Below are positions 17,502 to 25,407 of a stretch of 64,000 nt of DNA, one piece after another. Position numbers and translations under genes: made by a program. This stretch comes from Arthrobacter sp. UM1 (GTDB lineage Bacteria; Actinomycetota; Actinomycetes; Actinomycetales; Micrococcaceae): positions 248,001-312,000 of the forward strand of contig NZ_JACWAB010000002.1 in the NCBI RefSeq assembly GCF_020483305.1. Direction: 5' to 3'. The notes under the pieces are model-generated. The model ran no database searches, was not told the DNA's origin, and saw only the letters and a list, made by a program, of their open reading frames with translations. Positions within the stretch are counted from its first letter, which is position 1, and the number at the start of each line of letters is the position of its first letter.

Positions 17502-17540
17502 GGCCGCGGTGAGACGCGGCCCTTCCCGTCGGAGGTCTCG

Positions 17541-18710
17541 ATGAGCCGTCTCGCCCCGTCTCCCTCGTCCCCCTCGTCCGCCCGCGCCCGCGCCGGCGCG
17601 CGTCCGGCCTCGCCGCCTGCCCGTTCGGCGGCCCCGGACCCGGCCGTCGCCCCGTCCGCCTCAGGCCTGCAGTGCGCTGACCTGGGCCCCTTCCTCCTCG
17701 AATCCGGGCGCTGTCTGGCCGATCTCCGCCTCGCCTGGGAGTCGTGGGGGCGGCTCAACGAGCGGGGCGACAACGCCGTGCTCGTCCTCCACGCCCTCAC
17801 CGGCGACACGCACGCCCACGGGACGCCCGAGGATCCGGGCTGGTGGGACGGCCTGATCGGTCCCGGGCGGGCGCTGGACCCGCGCGAGCACTTCATCGTC
17901 TCCATCGGAATGATCGGCGGCTGCGCCGGCAGCTCCGGCCCCTCCTCGCCGGACCCGGCCACGGGTCTGCCCTCCGGTCCCGACTTCCCCCAGCCGAGCA
18001 TCCGGGACTCCGCCCGGGCCGAGCGGCTGCTGCTCGAGCGCCTCGGCGTCACGCGGCTCGCCGCGGTCCTCGGCGGGTCGATGGGCGGCGCCCGCGCACT
18101 CGAGTGGGCGGTGACGAACCCCGATCTCGTGGAGCGCTGCGTCGTCGTCGCCTCCACCGCCGCCTCGACGGCCGAGCAGATCGCCCTCGGGGGCATGCAG
18201 GTGCGGGCTCTGCAGGCGGACCCCGCCTTCCGCGGCGGACGCTACGACCCCGCGCAGCCGCCCGTGACCGGGCTGAGCCTGGCGCGGCAGATCGCCCACC
18301 TGTCCTATCGCAGCGAGGCGGAGCTCGAGGGCCGCTTCTCCCGCTGCCCCCAGGAGTCGGGGGAGTGGGCGGGGCGCTTCGCCGTCGAGTCCTACCTCGA
18401 GCACCAGGGCCGCAAGCTCACCGAGCGCTTCGACGCCAACTCCTACATCCTCCTCACCCGCGCGCTCATGGGGCACGACGTCGGCCGCGCTCGCGGAGGC
18501 GTCCGCGCCGCGCTGTCCCGGGCGGAGGGCGTGCGCTTCCTCATCGCCAGCGTGGACTCGGACCGTCTCTACCTGCCGGCCCAGTCCGAGCGCCTCGCCC
18601 GCGCCCTCGGGGCCCCGCACGTGAGCATCAGCGCTCCCAACGGCCATGACGCCTTCCTCACCCACGCCCACGCGATCGACGACGACGTCCGCCGCCTCCT
18701 GTCCTCCTGA
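17541..18710 (+). CDS. metX: Homoserine O-acetyltransferase (MetX)
   Basis: 389 residues, alpha/beta-hydrolase fold. It acetylates L-homoserine with acetyl-CoA as the first committed step to methionine. The nucleophile is S180 in LGGSMGG; the acid is D341 in VDSDRLY and the base H369 in NGHDAF. The oxyanion and loop motifs HALTGDTHAHG and IGGCAGSSGP are present. The first ~40 residues are a Ser/Ala/Pro/Arg-rich extension not needed for the fold; GGAGG before 17541 supports this start, though an internal start is possible. Control is by the SAM-IV riboswitch directly upstream. No metY or other methionine gene is adjacent. Confidence 0.93.
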   Translation: MSRLAPSPSSPSSARARAGARPASPPARSAAPDPAVAPSASGLQCADLGPFLLESGRCLADLRLAWESWGRLNERGDNAVLVLHALTGDTHAHGTPEDPGWWDGLIGPGRALDPREHFIVSIGMIGGCAGSSGPSSPDPATGLPSGPDFPQPSIRDSARAERLLLERLGVTRLAAVLGGSMGGARALEWAVTNPDLVERCVVVASTAASTAEQIALGGMQVRALQADPAFRGGRYDPAQPPVTGLSLARQIAHLSYRSEAELEGRFSRCPQESGEWAGRFAVESYLEHQGRKLTERFDANSYILLTRALMGHDVGRARGGVRAALSRAEGVRFLIASVDSDRLYLPAQSERLARALGAPHVSISAPNGHDAFLTHAHAIDDDVRRLLSS

Positions 18711-18760
18711 GCCTGCCCTCCTGGGCGTGTCCCCGGAACCTGTCCACCTGAACGTCTCCT

Positions 18761-18828
18761 CCTCATCGTCTGTTGCGAGTTGGAGGAAAGAGCGGGTCCA
18801 TTCCTCCAACTCGCAACAAACGATGAGG
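18761..18828. repeat. 68-bp long palindrome between convergent genes
   Basis: Two 28-nt arms (18761-18788 and 18801-18828) are complementary at 27 positions around a 12-nt loop. The arms are only moderately GC-rich (core TTGCGAGTTGGAGGAA) and have no T-tract. The sequence differs from the 56-bp elements at 11.35 and 12.5 kb but has the same design and the same 3'-end location. Confidence 0.88.
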
Positions 18829-18897
18829 GGGGGGGCCGGGGGCCGGGGGCCGGGGGTGAGGGTGGGTGAGGGATGAGGGTCGGGGGAGAGGGAAGGG
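18825..18897 (+). repeat. G-run tract with quadruplex potential
   Basis: A run of nine or more G is followed by CCGGGGG units and then many GGG runs separated by 2-4 nt (TGAGGG, TGGG, ATGAGGG, TCGGGGG, AGAGGG). More than ten G-tracts of at least three lie within about 70 nt, enough for several G-quadruplexes on the plus strand. It directly follows the palindrome, downstream of metX and of the convergent SGNH gene. Confidence 0.8.
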
Positions 18898-18921
18898 CAG
18901 AGCCCAGCCGAGAACTGCCCC

Positions 18922-19845
18922 CTACCGCTTGCCGACCTCGCCCTCGTGGGACCCCATGGGCATCGAGCCGCCGAACATGGGCGCCGGGGTGGGCCGCTTG
19001 GGCAGGACGCCGTCGCCGGACGACTCGTGCCGCAGGCGCCGCACGACCCACGGGACGAAGTGCTCCCGTGCCCAGCGGATGTCGTCGGCCCGGGCCTCGC
19101 GCCAGCTTGTCGCCGGCACGGGCTCCACGGTCTCGGGGGAGAGGCGGTGCGGGACCTGGAGCGCGTCGAGGGCCATGGCCGCGATCGTCTGGTGCCCGAG
19201 CGGGGAGAAGTGCAGCCGGTCCGCGTCCCACATGCTCTTGTCCTTGAGCTCGTGGAGGTTCCAGAGGTCGCCCACCACGGCGTCGTGGCGCGCGGCGATC
19301 CCGCGGATGTGCTCGTTGAAGACGGCCACGCGGCCGCGCACGCTCCCGAGCACGGGCGTGCTGCCGATGTCGGGCCCCGTGAAGAGGAGGATCGTGGCCC
19401 CCGAGGTCGCGAGGATCGCCACCACCGCGTCCAGCCTCGCCGCGATGACGTCCGGGTCCCCGCCCGGACGGATGACGTCGTTGCCGCCGGCGCAGAGCGT
19501 GATGAGATCCGGGCGCAGCTCGAGCGCGGAGGCCACCTGCTCGTCCCGGATCTGGTCGAGCAGCCGCCCGCGCACGGCGAGGTTCGCGTAGGCGAAGTCC
19601 GGCTGCGACTCCGCGAGGACCTCGGCCACGCGGTCCGCCCACCCCCGGTGGCCGCCGCCCTCGGACGGGTCGCCGATCCCCTCGGTGAACGAGTCCCCGA
19701 GCGAAACCTGCCGGGTCCACGGGTGGGGCGCCGCCGCCGGCACCGAGCCGTCCGCACCGAGCGCGGCGGCAGTCTCCTCGCGCACGGCTGCGTCCTTCTC
19801 AGGCGCGGGGACGGGCCTCTCGGCGTGCTCTTCGGGCTCGGGCAT
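18922..19845 (-). CDS. SGNH/GDSL-family hydrolase
   Basis: 307 residues. Block I is GDSFTEGIGD with the nucleophile Ser, the block II Gly lies in NLAVRGRLLDQ, block III is CAGGNDVIRPGGD, and block V carries the Asp/His pair in WDADRLHFSPLGHQ. These define an SGNH esterase/lipase-like enzyme of unknown substrate. The start at 19845 (MPEPEEH) has GGAAGGGG upstream; an ATG at 19878 is possible but lacks one. No signal peptide is apparent, so it should be cytoplasmic. The C-terminal tail is Pro/Met/Gly-rich. It is convergent with metX and divergent from the esterase gene. Confidence 0.88.
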   Translation of the reverse strand: MPEPEEHAERPVPAPEKDAAVREETAAALGADGSVPAAAPHPWTRQVSLGDSFTEGIGDPSEGGGHRGWADRVAEVLAESQPDFAYANLAVRGRLLDQIRDEQVASALELRPDLITLCAGGNDVIRPGGDPDVIAARLDAVVAILATSGATILLFTGPDIGSTPVLGSVRGRVAVFNEHIRGIAARHDAVVGDLWNLHELKDKSMWDADRLHFSPLGHQTIAAMALDALQVPHRLSPETVEPVPATSWREARADDIRWAREHFVPWVVRRLRHESSGDGVLPKRPTPAPMFGGSMPMGSHEGEVGKR

Positions 19846-19871
19846 TGCGGGACCCCTTCCTGGCGGTTCCG

Positions 19872-19902
19872 TTGACATTCTCGCGAGGCGCTCGACTACG
19901 TT
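19872..19902 (+). promoter_or_regulatory. Promoter of the esterase gene (TTGACA ... TACGTT)
   Basis: A perfect -35 TTGACA (19872-19877), a 19-nt spacer and a TACGTT -10 (19897-19902) end 7 nt before the ATG at 19910. The spacing predicts a transcript that begins at or near the start codon. Confidence 0.55.
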
Positions 19903-19909
19903 GGACTCC

Positions 19910-20554
19910 ATGAGCCACGCCCTTGTCACACGCTACTCGTCGGAGCCCCGCCGGGACGGCTCCGAGCACGCCCTCGTCCTCCTCCACGGCTACGGCAGCC
20001 ACGAGCTGGACCTGCTCTCCCTCGAGTCGATGCTCCCGGAGGACCTGCTCCTCGTCAGCCTGCGCGCCCCCGTCCAGGAGGGCCCGGGCTTCGCGTGGTT
20101 CCCCCTCGCCTTCCAGGAATCCGGCGAGCTCGGCTTCCGCCGCGAGGACGTCCTCAGTGCCGCGGAAGGCATCGAGCGGCACCTCGCCGACGAGCTCCGC
20201 CCCGAGGACTTCGCGAGCGTCTCCGTGCTCGGCTTCTCCCAGGGCATGGCCCTCGCCTCGGTCCTCGCGCAGCGCCGGCGGGTGCCGTGGGCGGCCGTCG
20301 TCGGGCTCTCCGGCTTCTGGGTGCCCGCGGACGAGGACGCCGACGACGACGCTCCCGCCGGACCCGCCCCGCTCTTCTGGGGACGCGGCCTCGAAGACCC
20401 GGTCATCCCGCAGCGCCTCGTGGAGGAGACGGCCGCCGCCCTGGACGGGCGGCCGCACAGCGTGGTCAAGGCCTACGAGGGCCTGCCCCACGCGATCAGC
20501 CCGGAGGAGATGCGCGACGTGAGCGCGTTCCTCAGCGCTGCTCCCGCTCGATGA
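19910..20554 (+). CDS. Carboxylesterase/phospholipase-type alpha/beta hydrolase
   Basis: 214 residues, the size of the bacterial carboxylesterase/phospholipase (DUF676/Abhydrolase_2) group. The oxyanion motif is LLHGYGSHELDLL near residue 24, the nucleophile Ser lies in LGFSQGMALA near 108, the acid is in GLEDPVIP, and the base His is in EGLPHAIS near 198. The substrate is an ester, otherwise unknown. No Shine-Dalgarno is seen; the promoter geometry indicates a leaderless mRNA. Its last 23 bp overlap the convergent S4 gene. Confidence 0.85.
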   Translation: MSHALVTRYSSEPRRDGSEHALVLLHGYGSHELDLLSLESMLPEDLLLVSLRAPVQEGPGFAWFPLAFQESGELGFRREDVLSAAEGIERHLADELRPEDFASVSVLGFSQGMALASVLAQRRRVPWAAVVGLSGFWVPADEDADDDAPAGPAPLFWGRGLEDPVIPQRLVEETAAALDGRPHSVVKAYEGLPHAISPEEMRDVSAFLSAAPAR

Positions 20555-20783
20555 CGACGGCGGACTCGCCGAGCGAGAGCCAGTCGCCCGGCTTCAGCTG
20601 GCGCCCGCGCCGGGTCTCCGGCTCGCCGTTGACGGACACGAGGCCCTCGGAGACCACGGCCTTGGCCTCCACGCCGTCCTCGACGAGGTTCGCGAGCTTG
20701 AGGGCCTGGCCGAGCCGGATCATCTCGTCCCGCAGGGGGAGGGGCTCGGCGTCGGCGGGGGCGGGGACTGGGTTCTCTGCCAT
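20532..20783 (-). CDS. RNA-binding S4 domain protein (YaaA/YbcJ-like)
   Basis: 83 residues, nearly all one S4 RNA-binding domain: IRLGQALKLANLVEDG, then VVSEGLVSVNGEPETRRGRQL and a short end. Such proteins resemble the S4 domains of RsuA, HslR and the small YbcJ/YaaA proteins; their RNA targets are not settled. Its ATG and the ATG of the divergent transporter share one CATG (20781-20784), leaving no intergenic space. The 3' end overlaps the convergent esterase gene by 23 bp, so this gene is embedded between two neighbours. Confidence 0.85.
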   Translation of the reverse strand: MAENPVPAPADAEPLPLRDEMIRLGQALKLANLVEDGVEAKAVVSEGLVSVNGEPETRRGRQLKPGDWLSLGESAVVIEREQR

Positions 20784-21699
20784 GCCTCTATTCTTTCTCA
20801 TCGCGGTCCTCGCCGGGACCCTCATGCCCCTCCAGAGCCGGGCGAACGGCGGACTGGGCCATGCGCTGGGCGATCCGATGGCGGCGGCCGCCGTGAGCTT
20901 CGGCTCAGGGCTCCTCATCCTCGCCGTCGCCGCGCTCGCGGTGCCCTCGATGCGCCGGGGCGTGCAGTCCATCGTCCCGGCGGTCCGCTCGCGACGGATC
21001 CCGTGGTTCTACCTGCTCGCGGGACTCGTGGGCGCGTACACCGTGTTCTCCCAGTCGACGGCGGTGCCCATGACCGGCATCGCGCTCTTCACGGTGGCCA
21101 TCGTGGGCGGACAGACGGTCTCCGGGCTGCTCGTGGACCACTGGGGCCTCGGCCCGGCGGGGCGCTCGCGGATCACGGCGGCCCGCGTCCTCGGCGTCGT
21201 CCTCATGCTCATCGCGGTCGTCCTCTCCATGACGGGCAAGGGCGCGGGCGGCCCGGGCGCGGCCGTGTGGCTGCTCCTGCCCCTGTCCACAGGCTTCCTC
21301 ATGGGCTTCCAGCAGGCAGCCAACGGGCATTCGGCCCGGGCCTACGGCTCGCCCATGGCGGCCACCTTCATGAACTTCCTGGCCGGATTCGCGGCGCTCG
21401 CGCTCGTCTGGCTGGCGATGCACCTCGGGCAGGGGTTCCCGGCCCTGCACGGGCAGTGGTGGATGTTCCTCGGCGGCGCCTGCGGATGCGTGTACATCGG
21501 AGTCAACACGTGGCTCCTCAAGCACCTCGGCGTGCTCGCCACGTCCATGGGCATGATCACGGGCCAGCTCCTCGGATCCCTGCTCCTGGACCTGTTCGCG
21601 CCGCTGCCCGGGGCGCACGTCGGCGCGACCGCCGTCGTCGGCCTCCTCCTGACGTTCGCGGCCATGGCCGTCATGAACATCCGCAGGAAGAAGCGCTAA
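20782..21699 (+). CDS. YdcZ/DUF606-type DMT-superfamily transporter
   Basis: 305 residues with about ten hydrophobic segments forming two halves, each beginning with a similar pattern (VLAGTLMPLQSRANG; LLPLSTGFLMGFQQAANG). That internal repeat and the QSRANG/QQAANG words fit the DUF606/YdcZ family. The transported substrate is unknown. The ATG at 20782 overlaps the start codon of the divergent S4 gene; the N-terminus aligns with the family, so this start is favoured in spite of the overlap. The C-terminus is basic (RRKKR). glyS follows 63 bp later. Confidence 0.85.
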   Translation: MPLFFLIAVLAGTLMPLQSRANGGLGHALGDPMAAAAVSFGSGLLILAVAALAVPSMRRGVQSIVPAVRSRRIPWFYLLAGLVGAYTVFSQSTAVPMTGIALFTVAIVGGQTVSGLLVDHWGLGPAGRSRITAARVLGVVLMLIAVVLSMTGKGAGGPGAAVWLLLPLSTGFLMGFQQAANGHSARAYGSPMAATFMNFLAGFAALALVWLAMHLGQGFPALHGQWWMFLGGACGCVYIGVNTWLLKHLGVLATSMGMITGQLLGSLLLDLFAPLPGAHVGATAVVGLLLTFAAMAVMNIRRKKR

Positions 21700-21762
21700 T
21701 GTTGAAGACTGACGCGCCCGCGGGCGCATGGAGACGTTTCCCCCATCGAAAGGCCTGTCACT

Positions 21763-23145
21763 GTGGCTGAGAAGTCCGCCCTTGATTCCGTGATCTCCCT
21801 CGCCAAGCGGCGGGGGTTCGTGTTCCAGGCAGGCGAGATCTACGGCGGCTCCCGTTCGGCGTGGGACTACGGCCCCCTCGGCGTGGAGCTCAAGGAGAAC
21901 ATCAAGCAGCAGTGGTGGCAGACGTTCGTGCGCTCCCGCTCGGACATGGTGGGCCTGGACTCCAGCATCATCATCCCCACCCCGGTGTGGCACGCCTCGG
22001 GCCATGTCGCCACCTTCACGGACCCGCTCGTCGAGTCCCTCCACACCCACAAGCGCTACCGCGCGGACCACCTGCTCGAGGCGTACGAGGCCAAGCACGG
22101 CCACCCGCCGGAGAACGGCCTCGCGGACATCAACGACCCGGAGACGGGCCAGCCCGGCAACTGGACCGAGCCGCAGAACTTCTCCGGCCTCATGAAGACG
22201 TTCCTCGGCCCGGTGGACAACGAGGAGGGCCTGCACTTCATGCGCCCGGAGACGGCGCAGGGCATCTTCGTCAACTTCAACAACGTGGTCACGGCCGCGC
22301 GCAAGAAGCCGCCGTTCGGCATCGGCCAGATCGGCAAGGCCTTCCGCAACGAGATCACGCCGGGCAACTTCATCTTCCGCACTCGCGAGTTCGAGCAGAT
22401 GGAGATCGAGTACTTCACCGCTCCGGACGAGGCGGACGAGCACTTCAAGCGCTGGGTGGAGGACTGCTACGCCTGGTTCGTCGATCTCGGCATCTCCGAG
22501 GAGAACCTCCGGAAGTTCGACGTCCCGGCGGAGGAGCGCGCGCACTACTCGGCCGGCACCATCGACCTGGAGTACAGGTTCGGCTTCCAGGGCAGCGAGT
22601 GGGGCGAGCTCATGGGCGTCGCCAACCGCACGGACTTCGACCTCTCCAACCACTCCGAGGCGTCCGGCCAGAAGCTGCAGTACTTCGACCAGGCCTCGGG
22701 CGAGCGCTACACGCCGTACGTCATCGAGCCGTCCTTCGGCCTGACCCGCTCCATGATGGCCTTCCTCGTGGAGGCGTACCACGAGGACGAGGCGCCCAAC
22801 ACGAAGGGCGGCGTGGACGTCCGCACCGTGCTGCGCCTGGATCCGCGCCTCGCCCCGGTCAAGGCCGCCGTGCTCCCGCTGTCCAAGAAGCCGGAGCTGC
22901 GCGAGCCGGCCCAGAAGCTCTCGGACGAGCTGCGCCGCCACTGGAACATCGACGTGGACGACTCAGGCGCCATCGGCCGCCGCTACCGCCGCCAGGACGA
23001 GATCGGCACGCCGTTCTGCATCACCGTGGACTTCGACACGCTCGAGGACCAGGCGGTCACCATCCGCGAGCGCGACTCCATGCAGCAGGAGCGCGTCGCC
23101 CTCGACAAGGTGCGCGGCTACCTCGCCGAGCGCCTCATGGGCTGA
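21763..23145 (+). CDS. glyS: Glycine--tRNA ligase (alpha2 type)
   Basis: 460 residues, class II aminoacyl-tRNA synthetase of the homodimeric type. Motif 2 is seen as [26 protein letters not shown] near 190-215, and motif 3 as [13 protein letters not shown] near 325. The C-terminal anticodon-binding domain spans about 365-460 with [17 protein letters not shown]. The start is a GTG with GAAAGG upstream. No T-box leader is visible in the 63-bp gap. It heads a run of same-direction genes: GNAT, dusB, dgt, dnaG. Confidence 0.97.
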   Translation: MAEKSALDSVISLAKRRGFVFQAGEIYGGSRSAWDYGPLGVELKENIKQQWWQTFVRSRSDMVGLDSSIIIPTPVWHASGHVATFTDPLVESLHTHKRYRADHLLEAYEAKHGHPPENGLADINDPETGQPGNWTEPQNFSGLMKTFLGPVDNEEGLHFMRPETAQGIFVNFNNVVTAARKKPPFGIGQIGKAFRNEITPGNFIFRTREFEQMEIEYFTAPDEADEHFKRWVEDCYAWFVDLGISEENLRKFDVPAEERAHYSAGTIDLEYRFGFQGSEWGELMGVANRTDFDLSNHSEASGQKLQYFDQASGERYTPYVIEPSFGLTRSMMAFLVEAYHEDEAPNTKGGVDVRTVLRLDPRLAPVKAAVLPLSKKPELREPAQKLSDELRRHWNIDVDDSGAIGRRYRRQDEIGTPFCITVDFDTLEDQAVTIRERDSMQQERVALDKVRGYLAERLMG

Positions 23146-23149
23146 CCGG

Positions 23150-24235
23150 GTGGCTTTCTCCGTCCGGCCGTGGCGAGAGGGGGACGACCTCGCCCTCCTC
23201 GAGCTCTGGAACGACGCCGAGAACGCCCAAGCGGCGGTGGACCGCGCCCTCCTCCAGGGGGATTCGGACTCGCCGTTCGCCCGGGGCGTCGTGGCGCTCG
23301 ACGACGGCGTTCCCGCCGCCGCCGGATCCCTCGCCGCCTCCCGGATGCACCCCGAGCGGGTGTGGATCCACGTGGAGACCGCTCCCGCCGTGCGGGGGCA
23401 GGGCCTGGCCTCGCAGATCGCGGACCGCCTCCGGGACGAGCTCGCGGACGCCGCGGACCGCGGCCTCGTGCCGTCCGCCTCGATGAAGGCGCGGTACGCG
23501 GTGGAGCCGGGGCCGATCGCGCGGGACGTCGCCGTCCAGGCGGGGGACGCCGAGCTGTCGGCCGCCCTGAACCCGGCCGCAGCGCGCCTTGCGGCGCGGC
23601 TGGGGCTGGAGCCCGTGCAGGAGTCGCGCTCCGTCGTCGTGCGCCCGGGGGCCGTTCCGGTCCCGGACTTCCAGGACCACGCCGCGGGCTCGCGGCACGT
23701 GACGGACCTGGCCACGGGCTCGGTGGAGCTGACGCTCGCGGTCAAGGCGTTCTACGAGGCGGCGCACGCGGAGTGGGACCCGGCCGAGGCGACACCGGGC
23801 GGGATCGCGCAGATGCTTCTCTCGCCGCAGTCGGGCGCCCACGGCGCCCTCGTGGTGCGCAGCGGGCCGCCGTTGCCGGAGGACGCCCCGGCGGGCGCCA
23901 AGGCGGGGAAGATCCGCGCGTTCGCGGTGAGCTACGCTTCCGCCCAGAATCCGGAGGACGCGGAGAACTCGGGGGCGGACGCGGACGCCGCGGACGTCCT
24001 CATCGGCTGGGACCCGGAGCTCTCGGAGGACGAGCAGGTGCGAGCTGTCGCGGACCTGCTGGGCCTCATGGTCGCCGAGCGCCCGATTCGGGTGGAGGCG
24101 GACCGCTCCATGACGCCGCTGCTGCGGGTGCTCGCGGCTCTCGAGGCGGACGGAACCGCCGTGACCACGCACGAGACGCGCATCCTGGCCACCCCTGCAG
24201 CCCGTGATTCTGCCGCGAAGGGAGGCGCTGAATGA
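23150..24235 (+). CDS. GNAT-family N-acetyltransferase
   Basis: 361 residues, longer than a single GNAT domain. The N-terminal half carries the acetyl-CoA motif VRGQGLASQIADRL near residue 82, after the SFSVRP-like first strand and the WIHVETAP strand. The C-terminal half (about 190-361) looks like a second, degenerate GNAT unit (HAEWDPAEATP, IRAFAVSYAS) without a clear CoA loop. Substrate is unknown. The GTG start lies 4 nt after glyS, and the stop overlaps dusB (ATGA), so the gene is translationally coupled on both sides. Confidence 0.8.
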   Translation: MAFSVRPWREGDDLALLELWNDAENAQAAVDRALLQGDSDSPFARGVVALDDGVPAAAGSLAASRMHPERVWIHVETAPAVRGQGLASQIADRLRDELADAADRGLVPSASMKARYAVEPGPIARDVAVQAGDAELSAALNPAAARLAARLGLEPVQESRSVVVRPGAVPVPDFQDHAAGSRHVTDLATGSVELTLAVKAFYEAAHAEWDPAEATPGGIAQMLLSPQSGAHGALVVRSGPPLPEDAPAGAKAGKIRAFAVSYASAQNPEDAENSGADADAADVLIGWDPELSEDEQVRAVADLLGLMVAERPIRVEADRSMTPLLRVLAALEADGTAVTTHETRILATPAARDSAAKGGAE

Positions 24236-25407
24236 GCCTCGAGACCATGCCCGCGAAGCTGGACCTCGATCCGCTCCAGCTCGGGCGCCACACCGTGGAC
24301 ACGCCGGTCATCCTCGCGCCGATGGCGGGCATCACCAACCGCGCATACCGGCGGCTGTGCCGGGAGAACGGCGGCGGCCTGTTCGTGACCGAGATGGTCA
24401 CCTCGCGCGCCCTCGTGGAGCGCTCGCCGGAGTCCATGCGGATCATCCAGCACGACGAGGACGAGCAGCTGCGCTCCGTCCAGCTCTACGGCGTGGACCC
24501 GGTGACGGTGGGCGCTGCGGTGCGCCTGCTCGTCGAGGAGGACCGCGCGGACCACATCGACCTCAACTTCGGCTGCCCCGTCCCCAAGGTGACCCGCAAG
24601 GGCGGGGGAGCGGCGCTGCCGTGGAAGAAGGACCTGTTCCGCGCCATCGTGGAGACGGCCGTCCGCGAGGCCTCGAAGGGGGACGTCCCCCTCACGGTCA
24701 AGATGCGCAAGGGCATCGACGCGGACCACCTGACCTTCCTCGAGGCCGGCCGGATCGCCCGGGACGCGGGCGTGGCCGCGGTGGCCCTCCACGGCCGCAC
24801 GGCCAACCAGTTCTACTCCGGCCAGGCGGACTGGGACGCGATCGCCCGGCTGCGCGAGGCCCTGCCGGACATCCCCGTGCTCGGCAACGGTGACATCTGG
24901 TCCGCGGAGGACGCGGTGGCCATGGTCAACCGCACCGGCGTGGACGGCGTGGTCATCGGCCGGGGCTGTCAAGGGCGCCCCTGGCTGTTCGCCGATCTCC
25001 AGGCGGCGTTCGAGGGCTCGGCGGAGCGCCGCCGGCCCGCTCTCGGCGAGGTGGCCAAGGCCGTCTACCGCCACGGCGAGCTGCTCGTGGAGACGTTCAA
25101 CGGAGACGAGCTGCAGGCCATGCGGGACATCCGCAAGCACATGGCGTGGTACTTCAAGGGCTACGTGGTGGGCTCGGACATCCGGACCCGCCTGGCCACC
25201 GTGCCCACGCTCGAGGAGCTCGCGTCCATCCTCTCCGAGCTGGACCCGGACTCGCCGTACCCCGGCGCGGACGCCGAAGGACCCCGCGGCCGCGCGGGCC
25301 GTCCCAAGCGCACCGCCTTGCCGGACGGCTGGCTGGACTCCCAGGAGCTCACGGGCGTGGGCGCCGAGATGATCAAGGCGGCGGAGGTGGACGTCTCCGG
25401 TGGCTGA
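24232..25407 (+). CDS. dusB: tRNA-dihydrouridine synthase (DusB type)
   Basis: 391 residues. An FMN enzyme that reduces uridine in the tRNA D-loop. The N-terminal TIM barrel begins VILAPMAGITNRAYR; the catalytic Cys is C115 in LNFGCPVPKVTRKGGG; FMN/phosphate loops are KMRKG, LHGRT and GNGDIW, then VVIGRGCQGRPW. A C-terminal helical domain holds the HMAWYFKGY element. The start overlaps the GNAT stop, and its 3' end overlaps dgt by 8 bp, so these genes form one tight operon. Confidence 0.95.
   Translation: MSLETMPAKLDLDPLQLGRHTVDTPVILAPMAGITNRAYRRLCRENGGGLFVTEMVTSRALVERSPESMRIIQHDEDEQLRSVQLYGVDPVTVGAAVRLLVEEDRADHIDLNFGCPVPKVTRKGGGAALPWKKDLFRAIVETAVREASKGDVPLTVKMRKGIDADHLTFLEAGRIARDAGVAAVALHGRTANQFYSGQADWDAIARLREALPDIPVLGNGDIWSAEDAVAMVNRTGVDGVVIGRGCQGRPWLFADLQAAFEGSAERRRPALGEVAKAVYRHGELLVETFNGDELQAMRDIRKHMAWYFKGYVVGSDIRTRLATVPTLEELASILSELDPDSPYPGADAEGPRGRAGRPKRTALPDGWLDSQELTGVGAEMIKAAEVDVSGG

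Noticed and set aside
21700-21762. T-box leader before glyS (and before proS)
   Set aside because: The gaps are too short and lack the conserved T-box sequence and specifier stem.
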